The notes under the pieces are model-generated. The model was not told the DNA's origin, made no database searches, and saw only the letters and a program-made list of their open reading frames with translations. A program made the translations under genes and the position numbers. A stretch of 64,000 bases of DNA from Cristatella mucedo (taxonomy: Eukaryota; Bryozoa; Phylactolaemata; Cristatellidae). Positions 56,101 through 62,859 of the stretch are shown piece by piece. Position 1 is the first letter of the stretch. Every line of letters starts with the position of its first letter. The stretch is taken from assembly GCA_009760855.2 (NCBI GenBank), contig WPIO01000044.1, positions 1,931,393-1,995,392 of the forward strand, written 5' to 3'.

Positions 56101-59100
56101 ATTGCAGCTGGTGCAAAACTCTGCAGCTAGGCTTGTCTGTCGTGAGCGTCGCAGTTGCCACATTACTCCACTTCTCGCCGACCTGCACTGGTTACCAGTC
56201 AAGCAACGGATTGACTTCAAGGTTTTGTCGCTCACTTTTAGGTCTCTTCATTCTATGGCTCCAGCCTATCTTTCAGAGATACTACCCCATCAGGCAAAGC
56301 ATCGTACCACTCGCTTTTCGGAATCCAACAGTCTAGAAATACCTCGTACAAACCTTAAATCCTTTGGAGACCGTGCATTTAGCTCGTATGCTCCCACAGC
56401 CTGGAACTCCCTCCCGACCTGCATCAGAACATCCCCTGACCTGACCACATTTAAAAGAAACTTAAAAACATACCTATTTAGGACAGCATTTAGTGGGTCC
56501 TTGTGATTCGTCCTCGATGTGCTTATGCGTGCTGACACTGTTCATGCTGCCACTAACCACATTTGCATGCTGACCCAGTGCATGTAACCCCTAACCATGT
56601 TATTCATTTTGTTTGTCTTTCAAGCATGATTTTACTTACTATTCTATTGCGTATCACTTTGCAGCAAATGTAAAGCGCCTAGAAAGAGATTAAGTTCTCT
56701 GGGGGCGCTTTATCAAGTGCAATATTATTATTATTATTATTATTATTATGAGTTGAAGTCCTGCAGTGGGCGATCGTGTATTGCCCATAGAAAGCGCTTG
56801 TGATAGCCGTTAAGGCTCTACTAATGAGACTGCTACAGCAGCTAACCTTTTTTAAATAATGCATTGTAGGGGCACCAGGACACGGCCTTGGCAACCTATT
56901 TCCCAGCCTTAGCAACCTCTAAACCTCTCTCAGGAAGTACAAGACTGTGCACCAGTCATTTAGCTGCATGTTTTAATGAATTGACTTGCCCATAAGGTCG
57001 AGCCGTTCAAAAGATAGCGGTTGGAGGAAAGCGTTAATGCTCAAAGCGAGACCATCAACAAGTCCGAGATTTCCTTCATAAAAGACTACACGTAAGCCAG
57101 ACACTCGGGAAAGACAATGTGAAATTTTGTTCAAGAAATCGAGAAATACCAGCATACAGAGCACCAAATTGACAGCTGCCTAGTTACTCTGACGTACTTT
57201 CCCCCTGCGATTTTAAAGCAATCGAAAGCGACAGACACGGATCCGAATGGGTAGGAGTCAGATGCTCGGTAGGAGTCCGAGGAGAGATGTGTGCCTGAGG
57301 GGAGGTCCGAGGGAGGGTGGATGTTTGTAGGGAGCAGGGTACAAAAAGAGATGGAGTCTGGGGGCAGGAGTTTGAGGGGCCACGGTAAAAACTGCTGGAA
57401 ATGGACCTGAAGAAATCCCCGTATTCCAGTCCAATGGAGGTCAGGAGTTTGGGAGATCCCTGCGTTCCTGGAAGGATAGAGTGGAATTTGTTCTCAAACG
57501 GATGATCGACAAACGAGATTGCCTCACCAATTGCCGTACCTCTCAAACCAGACAAATGTCACATGAACGGCTTGCCAGCTGTAATCGACCAAGGTCATCA
57601 TCAGCCAAGACCCTTTGCTAGCCAACGCAGACCCACAGGAAGTGCCGACCGGCAGGGCTAGCCCGTCTGACAGCGTAGTTTGTCAAGTCAGCAGCCTGCA
57701 GGAAGCAGGGGCTGTGCTTTGCAAGGGGCATGGCTCGGGGAGGCAGCAGCTGGTTTCCGTAGAGTAACAGCAGTAGTTGGTGCACCAGACTCTCGTCTTC
57801 TGATCAATCCTTGTCACGCTCTCTCAAGCTGCGTGGCTGCCGACAAGTCGGCTGCCCAAAGGAAGATGGCACGACTTGGGCCATGCTCCTGGGCTCGGCA
57901 GAGAGGCGTTACCTGGCTTGAGCTAGCTTGGCTTTGTGACGGTCCTTGCTGCGCTGACAGCGCCCGTTCAGTGACTGCAGCTTTTCCTTCGACACTTCGA
58001 GCTCGGCCCGGAGCGCGCCGACCTCCAGTCGGGCCAGGTCGGCTTGCTTGGCCACCGAGCGCCTCTGAGCCTCGCCGGCTTGCAGCTGCAAGGAGCCAGA
58101 ATGCAGCATGGCTGGCTGATAGGTGCAAGGGCATATGGCAAGTGAACTGCAAATATAACTATCATTATCATACAAAGCCTTTGTATAACACCCTGAGAGA
58201 ACCAAATATCAATCCAGGTGTTGTACAACTCTTTGCATGAGAAGCAACTACAAAGAATTAATGAAAAGCAATTAATCGTGCATAGACAGGCATGAAAGCA
58301 TTAAGCTCAGTGAAGCATGGAAAAGCACACAAGAACACATTCAGAGTCACGGGTTAGTGGTACCTCTGGTTAGTTACACGCACTGAATTAGGCAAAAGTA
58401 AGATAGTAAACCACACTGTAGCAAAAGGAAAGGTACTGTGGAGCACAGGTAATACTTAGCAGAACATATGTATCTCTAGCTGAGACTTAAGTAAAGCTAA
58501 GCTAGTGCAGGTGGTGACCGAAGTCAGAAGTGAACTTGGAGATGACTGGAAGCCGATAAGTAGTATGCGCAATATATCACTCGATGAATAAAGAGTTCCC
58601 ATTAGTCCGGCTGCTGAAAGCGGATGAAGCTACCCCCTAGCAAGAGAATCTTGAAGTCGATTCGATGCTCGATAGGTGGAGCTCACACATAATTGATGTG
58701 ATTTGGTAGCTAGCTACACCGTTGACGACTGCCCAGATGAGATGCGGAGTTTGCACCAGTTGCAGAAGATTAAGGACATTGGCCGGCAGTCCTGAATTAA
58801 GGGAATTGCAGTAATCTGGTTGCTATGTAACACCCGTGTGAACTAGTTTGGCTGTCTTACTCGTGTATAAGCAGGCCATCATTATGGCATTATTCCTTAG
58901 TTGAAAATAGGTCGACTTGATAGTGAAGGCAATTCGCTCATCAAATGACAGGTCGTTTGGAAAACCACAATCGGATAACTGTCAGACATCACTGGAGTGC
59001 AGCTCGATGAACCGATGTTGAGGATGAGGTCTTCCAACTTCAGTGCGACAGAAGGCTTTCTTGTAGCTATTAGGTTGGTGTGATCACCATTAAGCTTCAG

Positions 59101-61197
59101 GAACTGGTTGGCCATCCAAGTGCACATTTTGCAGATGCAGGCTGTGTGGGGTAACTGAGTCGGAATTTGAGTGAGGCTGAGAAGGGTAAAAAAGTAAGTA
59201 GAGCTGAATGCTAAAGACATAGAAATGAAATCCGGGAATGTCTTTAGCGATGACGTCACCCAGACAGATTACAGACATTAAAAAGAAGCCGGCCTAAGAA
59301 CGAACATACTTTTAAGGGCTGCCGGGATGATGCCATTCAACTCTGACACTACGAGTGTGGTGGGAAGTGTTGCAAGGTCACAGAAAAGGCAAGGGCTTAC
59401 TGCAGATGCCGACTTGTAATGTAATGTAATGTATCTCCGTCAGTAACTCCACAAAGTCATAAAGACCATGTGGGCGTTACGCAGGAGAATTTTGTATAGC
59501 GCACTCACAGCCTAAGCGGCTTTCGGTACGCATTCGGTAGCCAACAGACTTCGTCTTACGCAACAAAGAGAAAGTGGGAAGCATAGCAAAGTTAGGAGAG
59601 CAGTTGAGATAGTGAGTAGCATAGAAGTAGCAGTTCAGAACCGCTGAAAAAGATGTGCCATAGTCGGCAGTTGGAGAGTAGATGTCGTTGCGCAAGAATT
59701 GTGGAAGCGAGTTCCACAGTCTAGGACCTGCAGAGCTAAAGCTTCTGTCGCCAACTGTCTTTAAGCGGAGGAATGGGACAGCTAATTTATTGTCCACACA
59801 GGATCCGAGGGCGCTAACAGGCTGAAACTGATGCAGCAGTTCAGCTAGGTATGAAGGAGCCAAGCCGTGGCGGGCCTTGTGGGTCAGCATAAGAACTTTG
59901 CTCTGTATCCTTTGCTGAACCGGCAACCATCCTAGCTCTTCCAGCAAAGTTGACACGTGCTCAAACAGCTGGGACTTGAAGACCAGCCTTGCAGCCATAT
60001 TCATAGTCCGCTGAAGTGGCATAATAGCTTTCTTTGGCAGCCCAGCCAAAATGGAATTACAATAACTTGCCTTGTCGTGAAGTGCTGACAACTCCTCTGT
60101 CTTAGTAGCAAGTCTGCCTTCCGAATCTAGCAATGCATGCTGCAGGTCGTAAGACTGCTGCTGCAAGCGAGCCTCCCTGGCCTTGGAAGCTGCCAGCTGG
60201 CGACTTGAGTCTTCGGAAGTGTGAGCACTGAGGGATCTGAAAAAGCTAGCCAGCTTAAGCATCAACCTAACCAAGAAAAAGCACCGACCAAGCTTGGGAC
60301 TAGAAGCCCCGATTCAACCTCCACGACGCCAATAAGGATGAACATTTTCAGCACAGAAGAAAGAAAAACAGACACGTAAGCTCCAATCGCATCGGACAAG
60401 CACTGCTGGACACAGGCAGGGCCATAGTTAGGGAGGGAAGGGATTAGGGTGAGGCAGGAGCCGGTGTGCCGCACTAGGCAAGCACCCAACCTGCTCAGCT
60501 GCTCCTCGTGCAGCTGCCCACGCAGGCGTATCTGCTCGTCCTTTCGCTGCTGCAGCTCCTCGCGTAGGATCACTGTGTCCTTCGCCTGATCTTCGGCCAT
60601 GGCAAGGCTGCAAGCCACTTTTTCCAAGCTCAGCTGCAGTTCACTTATCTGTAGCAACGACATCAATGAAAAGCAGCCGATGGCAAAGCCGAGCTCTGCC
60701 AGACTGAGCAGGCAGAGAGCAGCATCGAGAAGTTGAGAGTGAGAGGTGGGGGTCCAACATCCAACTAGCAGCACCACTTGAAGTGCCATTGACATTCACT
60801 CATGCCACAACGTGTATGACAATGAGGCTTCCCTCGATGCTTGCATCCCCAAAGCCATGTTTTATAAGGTTAGAAGCCGATAACAACTTAATGGTAAATT
60901 TTATATAAAACGAATTCTGCTATGGGCACCAGACAGGAGTGAAGCTATGGTTGAATACAAAAATCATGGGGAAGAACCAGTGTTTGTGCACAACAGATTG
61001 CAGCCGCCTGGCATAGCTGCTATTGAGATCACTTGGTAATTAGGAACAGATAGCCGAGTCTTCATTATAACACGAATAAATACCCGTCTCTCAGCAGCTT
61101 CCATCTTTGATTGGGCAAGTTCCAAAAATTTGCTGTTATCTGTCTTGAGTGTTCCTCCAATTAATGCAGCACTCTCGTGTCGCACAGATATTTTTAG
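43837..61197 (-). CDS. Unnamed coiled-coil protein gene (six exons found, incomplete)
   Basis: Gene-level entry for exons 61084-61197, 60491-60648, 60071-60236, 57913-58085, 46741-46931 and 43837-44182 on the complement. Each encodes heptad-rich, Glu/Gln/Leu/Arg-rich sequence with splice sites at both ends, and phases run 0-0, 0-2, 2-0, 0-2, then 0-2, 2-stop. The fourth exon ends in phase 2 but the fifth starts in phase 0, so at least one exon is missing from the 11-kb gap, which is filled with LINEs and SINEs. The upstream part was not found. The visible protein is an extended alpha-helical coiled coil, with no enzyme motif, signal peptide or membrane segment. I do not recognise the family; golgin, centrosomal or ankyrin-coiled-coil proteins are possible. 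Confidence 0.7.
44735..44888 (-). mobile_element. SINE-B copy
   Basis: On the complement: CTTAACCCAGAGATAAGGTA, CGTGGGTTCGAGTCCTGC and the body up to GAGTTGCAT. The copy is diverged and lacks a clear tail. Confidence 0.6.
44985..45165 (+). mobile_element. SINE-B copy
   Basis: Box A is GGGGTATGGTGC, box B GTGGGTTGGAGTCC, the body GATTCTTTATTGGCC...GGTTGTGGTAGTCATGAAGG and the tail GAGGCTGTTAAATCAGC. Confidence 0.7.
45490..45595 (-). mobile_element. L2-A 3' end fragment
   Basis: AATACTACACTTGTATAACA followed by CTTAATCTCTTTCTAGGCAC and TTACATTTGCTGCAAAGGAA: the last 100 bp of the family only. Confidence 0.75.
45888..46036 (+). mobile_element. SINE-A copy
   Basis: GGCCCAGTGGTTAAGGTGC (box A), GTGGGCTCGAGCCCC (box B), then AAAGATTAAGGTCTCTTAGG and TACAAACTAATTATAATGA. 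Confidence 0.8.
46283..46410 (+). mobile_element. SINE-A copy, decayed head
   Basis: AGATAAGGTGCTCCCTTTTG, a disrupted box B, then AAGCATCTGGATAGAGCTTG and GAGTGCTGTACAAATG. Confidence 0.65.
46630..46715. repeat. 9-bp minisatellite beside the exon e donor
   Basis: About nine tandem units of the form (G/A)C(A/C)(A/G)ATGT(T/C), such as GCAAATGTC, GCCAATGTA, GCCGATGTC and ACAAATGTT. It lies about 30 bp into the intron after exon e of the coiled-coil gene. Confidence 0.85.
46741..46931 (-). CDS. Coiled-coil gene exon e
   Basis: This exon encodes 63 codons plus two bases: QELHDFFSREACTRIKQELQ, EKVSSGEAELKTTKLSLQQE and then YKESAKEVWQLQA. The donor CCAG|GTGAGTG is strong. The acceptor is ambiguous: ATGCAG|CAG is used here, and GCAGCAG|GAA three bases on is equally in phase. 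A 9-bp tandem repeat lies about 30 bp past the donor. The coil pattern and charge match exons b-d. Confidence 0.68.
46932..47514. other. Coiled-coil gene intron, unassigned
   Basis: Searched by eye for the missing coiled-coil exon without success. Confidence 0.45.
47515..47925 (-). mobile_element. CR1-B LINE 3' end, diverged
   Basis: The complement gives a decayed version of the CR1-B C-terminus (around LSYAIKSIGYCVPIEGCLGY in place of [14 protein letters not shown]), so an older or different subfamily. Confidence 0.7.
47926..48660 (+). mobile_element. L2-A LINE 3' part with a small insertion
   Basis: Starts CCCAAGTTGGTCAATGCATG, is interrupted at about 47990-48125 by unrelated AT-rich sequence, resumes at ATGGTGCAAAACTCTGCCGC and ends near GTAAAGTGCCTAGAGATTC. 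C-terminal blocks such as RTNLKSFGDRALSAYAPKA are readable. Confidence 0.8.
48661..49224. other. Coiled-coil gene intron, AT-rich unassigned
   Basis: No feature recognised. Confidence 0.5.
49225..50275 (-). mobile_element. L2-A LINE with an intact FYADD motif
   Basis: On the complement: RT palm with FHFYADDAQLYFCFDPSLHS (49.70 kb), LFPWMATNRLKLDDIKNNLI, then SARNLGGLFLNDLSLDDHIS (49.44 kb), then a jump by deletion to the 3' stem-loop at 49.26 kb. It is the only copy here that keeps the catalytic YADD, although the ORF around it is broken. Confidence 0.88.
50440..52450 (-). mobile_element. CR1-B LINE, linker, RT palm and C-terminus
   Basis: On the complement: DEFSLLTKHSLLPRPDGLWF and KLEKACTRSRLTVHQQACED (51.9-52.05 kb, linker), DLADEALAWFKTYLSDLVQS and RGVTQGSILDPSLFS (51.5-51.65 kb), FYPDETQLSLSFKPSESAAA (catalytic YADD lost), then the C-terminal block from 51.06 to 50.45 kb. 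The RT finger region is deleted near 51.7 kb and the 3' tail is missing. Confidence 0.85.
52569..52738 (+). mobile_element. SINE-B copy, well preserved
   Basis: GATGGCACACTAGGTAAGGC, TCATGGGTTCGAATCCTGC, the ACAAGCGGTGGTAATAGCAG body and CAAAAGAGGCTGTTAAATCA at the tail. Its box B (GGTTCGAATCC) matches the polymerase III consensus exactly. Confidence 0.85.
52741..52830 (-). mobile_element. tRNA-like SINE head fragment
   Basis: On the complement: TTAGCACTGGGGTAAGGTGC followed by GTCGTGGGTTCGAGCCCTGA. Only the tRNA-derived head is present. It sits back to back with the SINE-B copy to its left. Confidence 0.6.
52831..53704. other. Coiled-coil gene intron, unassigned with a weak plus-strand exon signal
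   Basis: See the finding at 53039-53329. No repeat family was recognised here. Confidence 0.4.
53705..54340 (-). mobile_element. L2-A LINE 3' end, well preserved
   Basis: It begins with a TAATAATAATAATAATAATA tail and full stem-loop. On the complement the C-terminus reads [20 protein letters not shown] through NSLPTCVRTSPDLTTFKRNL and FRTAFSGSL. It stops sharply at 54340, next to the inverted repeat element. Confidence 0.92.
54348..54538 (+). repeat. 191-bp inverted repeat, left arm
   Basis: It matches the complement of 55084-55274 with about three differences in 191 bp. It starts CTATCGGACCCACTTTGTCA and ends GGATTTGCATGCCTG. An open frame runs across it (ERKKWTEEQTDMRWH, then LTLRLCRTLGFACL), matching no family I know. 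Confidence 0.9.
54695..54852 (+). mobile_element. SINE-A copy inside the inverted repeat loop
   Basis: GGCAGTAAGGTTTAAGGTGC (box A), GTGAGCTCGAGCC (box B), a duplicated TATAAGATAGTGTATATAAG stretch in the stem region, then GGTGCTATGCAAATTAATTA. Confidence 0.75.
55084..55274 (-). repeat. 191-bp inverted repeat, right arm
   Basis: The partner of 54348-54538, separated from it by 545 bp. The open frame of the left arm is kept, but the codon at its ATG is GTG here. Beyond the arm no L2-A sequence resumes, so the element did not simply insert into the neighbouring LINE with both flanks kept. Confidence 0.9.
55425..55440. repeat. Poly-G run
   Basis: An uninterrupted run of about ten or eleven G residues. 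The length is error-prone in assemblies. Confidence 0.8.
55660..55835 (+). mobile_element. SINE-B copy, diverged
   Basis: CTTGGGTTCGAGTCCTGC (box B), the GCGGTAGTTATAGCCATTAA body and GCTGCTAAATCGGC near the tail. Confidence 0.75.
55883..56750 (+). mobile_element. L2-A LINE 3' end, best-preserved ORF
   Basis: A continuous 207-codon frame to the natural stop: [80 protein letters not shown], ending [13 protein letters not shown]. The 3' UTR, the full stem-loop (AAAGCGCC...AGAGATTAAGTTCTCT...GGCGCTTT) and about eight ATT units follow. It is 5'-truncated within the RT C-terminal region. The open frame suggests a recent insertion. Confidence 0.93.
56751..56865 (+). mobile_element. SINE-B 3' part
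   Basis: Starts at box B (GAGTTGAAGTCCTGC) directly after the L2-A tail. The body CGCTTGTGATAGCCGTTAAG and ACTGCTACAGCAGC tail follow. The box A half is absent. Confidence 0.7.
56866..57912. other. Coiled-coil gene intron, unassigned
   Basis: The open frame at 57184-57555 on the minus strand is Ser/Pro/Thr-rich without motifs. No coiled-coil exon found. Confidence 0.45.
57913..58085 (-). CDS. Coiled-coil gene exon d
   Basis: This exon encodes 57 codons plus two bases: LQAGEAQRRSVAKQADLARL, then EVGALRAELEVSKEKLQSLN and RHKAKLAQA. The acceptor is GGCTCCTTGCAG and the donor CCAG|GTAACG. It is clearly more GC-rich than the surrounding intron, like exon b. The strongly basic end (DRHKAKLAQAR) interrupts the acidic heptads. 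It leaves phase 2, which the next recovered exon does not accept. Confidence 0.7.
58160..59330 (-). mobile_element. Diverged L2-like LINE copy
   Basis: It begins with a degraded 3' stem-loop (AACACCCTGAGAGAACC). The complement reads RT palm and C-terminal fragments such as FHFYVFSIQLYLLFYPS (YADD lost) and MANQFLKLNGDHTNLIATRK. It is more diverged than other L2-A copies and fills the intron between coiled-coil exons c and d. Confidence 0.75.
59412..60064 (-). mobile_element. CR1-B LINE 3' end next to the exon c donor
   Basis: An open frame reads [58 protein letters not shown] and [20 protein letters not shown] to a stop; then the 3' UTR and three ACATT units. The 5' truncation point falls six bases past coiled-coil exon c. 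A short AAGT occurs at both flanks and may be the target duplication. This is the best-kept CR1-B copy in the window. Confidence 0.92.
60071..60236 (-). CDS. Coiled-coil gene exon c, ends at a GC-type donor
   Basis: This exon encodes one base completing Arg, then 55 codons: SLSAHTSEDSSRQLAASK, then EARLQQQSYDLQHALLDSEG and TKTEELSALHDK. The acceptor is CTTTTTCAG. The 3' end reads GACAAG|GCAAGT, a match to the minor GC-AG donor consensus, and gives phase 0, which fits the phase-0 start of the next exon. A CR1-B LINE copy begins only six bases beyond the exon edge, so an open frame runs straight on into LINE sequence; that read-through is not taken as real coding. Confidence 0.7.
60491..60648 (-). 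CDS. Coiled-coil gene exon b
   Basis: This exon encodes 52 codons plus two bases: ISELQLSLEKVACSLAMAED and then LREELQQRKDEQIRLRGQLH, ending EEQLS. It has strong heptad spacing of Leu/Ile/Val with charged residues between. The acceptor is TTGCTACAG and the donor AGCAG|GTTGGG, giving phase 2. It is 435 bp downstream of the previous exon and 254 bp upstream of the next, the tightest exon cluster in the window. Confidence 0.7.
61084..61197 (-). CDS. Coiled-coil gene exon a
   Basis: This exon encodes 38 codons starting LKISVRHESAALIGGTLK and ending AQSKMEAAERR. The acceptor follows a T-rich tract ending TTTTTTTTAG, and the donor reads CGG|GTATTT, phase 0 at both ends. It is the most upstream piece recovered; there is no start codon and earlier exons should lie at higher coordinates. 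The sequence is helical with a possible short break at IGG. No known domain is recognised. Confidence 0.6.
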
Positions 61198-61546
61198 CTA
61201 AAAAAAATCAAGGCAGACAACGTATGAGATATACTGACGTGCCATCGGAATCGCAGGCATTTCTAAGTGACAGGTCGATCGCAAGAGCATTGCAACGTTG
61301 TCCCGAATGATGGCTTGACTTGTGAAAAGTTCTATTCTGCCAATACTAGAGCTCACTGCCCATGGACTTGCTTATCTGAGTCATAGTACAAATAAAATAG
61401 TGTAGAAAAATGTACAGGTCTAATACATGTCACTACCGGAAATACTGACCAACATCTTGCCGAGTGACTAATTTCTGCCAATGTTTCTTACACTGAATTT
61501 CAAGATTTCCTCCCTCCATACCTCCATTCTTCCATTGCTTCCTTCC

Positions 61547-61619
<73 letters not shown>

Positions 61620-61914
61620 ATGCATTCATATGCTTAAGTCTGGATTAAAACACCAGCCTTTCCTAGCCATATCATTGCATGTATCTTCTGTAAGCACTGA
61701 AAAGTGTGATAATGTGAATAAATTTGGTTTTCTGAGGGTCACCCTGAAAGTCAAAATCTTGCCTGTGACATATTGAGAAGGCTAATAATTCGGATATTGG
61801 TCAATAATATCCTTCATTTGTAAGTCAATATTTGAATATGCACGTCTTCTGAAATATTACCGTGTTTTGAACAGCCACATCGGAAGTGAAGTTACGGGTA
61901 GTCCTTCTGTTGTC
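61198..61914. other. Upstream intron of the coiled-coil gene, unassigned apart from a CT repeat
   Basis: No further upstream exon was recognised. Confidence 0.45.
61551..61616. repeat. (CT)n microsatellite
   Basis: About 33 perfect CT units preceded by a CT-rich imperfect stretch. Confidence 0.97.
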
Positions 61915-62048
61915 ATCTTGGTTTGACCCAGGGATAATGTGCTAGCCTTTAACGAACAAGGTCGCGGGCTCAAGCCCAGAGGCATTTGAAAAGCACCTGG
62001 GTAGAGATTTAATTTTCTAAGAGTGCTATGCAAATATATTGTATAGAT
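61915..62048 (+). mobile_element. SINE-A copy
   Basis: GACCCAGGGATAATGTGC (box A), GCGGGCTCAAGCCC (box B), then GGTAGAGATTTAATTTTCTA and GTGCTATGCAAATA. Confidence 0.75.
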
Positions 62049-62859
62049 ATATATTATTATATATTGTATTAATTGTATATTGCAGCACGTGAAAGACAGA
62101 GCCCAGCAACTATTCAGGCATATGTGTTTCTTGTCCTTAGCACACTTTTGACTATGCAAACGGAAATTGCTGCTACAGAGCATCCCTTTCTTTTTCGGTG
62201 TTGTCTGAACCCGGTCTTTTAAATCAATCCTGTGACCTAACCACACATTTACTAAGTATTTCAATCTCTGAACCTCATAAAATTGGCAGTTCTTTCTGGT
62301 TTTCGTTGGTGAGGTAACTCTAATTGCTTTTTACACGTTTGAATGGCATGTACACCCTGTGCTTTGGCAAAATCCACAGAAAATTTTCAAATCCGGTGAT
62401 AATTTCTGCTGGTAAGTCTATACAATTTTGAATGCATGTATGTCCCATGCATACTGTAGTAAATGGAAGTCACTGCTGATTTGCTAGCCTGTGATTACCA
62501 ATAGACAGAGAGCTGCATAATTTGCATTAATAAATTCAAGCAACAAAATGCACTCACAGCTAAAATTTAAAACTAAGTTAAAAATTAATATAATTTTAAA
62601 TGACTTCGGCAAGTTCTGTAAATGGAAGTTACTGCTGATTTGCTAGCCAGCTATATTTGTATTGCTCACCCTCTAAAGATTTTGCTACATTAAGAGAAAT
62701 AACTGCAAGATTACCAGTCAGTAGGCTGGGCTCACTGCCTAGGTCAGTAAATACCCATGTTTTCCAAGGCAAAGTTATAGTTTTCTGTGATTTCTCAGAG
62801 TAATAATTATACTAATAAAAATTATTAGTCTTTTACAATAGAATTACAAGTAATTAATT

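Noticed and set aside
57184-57555. 123-residue minus-strand frame as the missing coiled-coil exon
   Set aside because: It is Ser/Pro/Thr-rich, not heptad-like, and lacks splice sites in the required phase.
59477-60274. A single 265-residue protein combining coiled coil and LINE C-terminus
   Set aside because: The reading runs over a GC donor into a CR1-B insertion. The first part has its own splice sites and phase-compatible neighbours, and the second matches other CR1-B copies.
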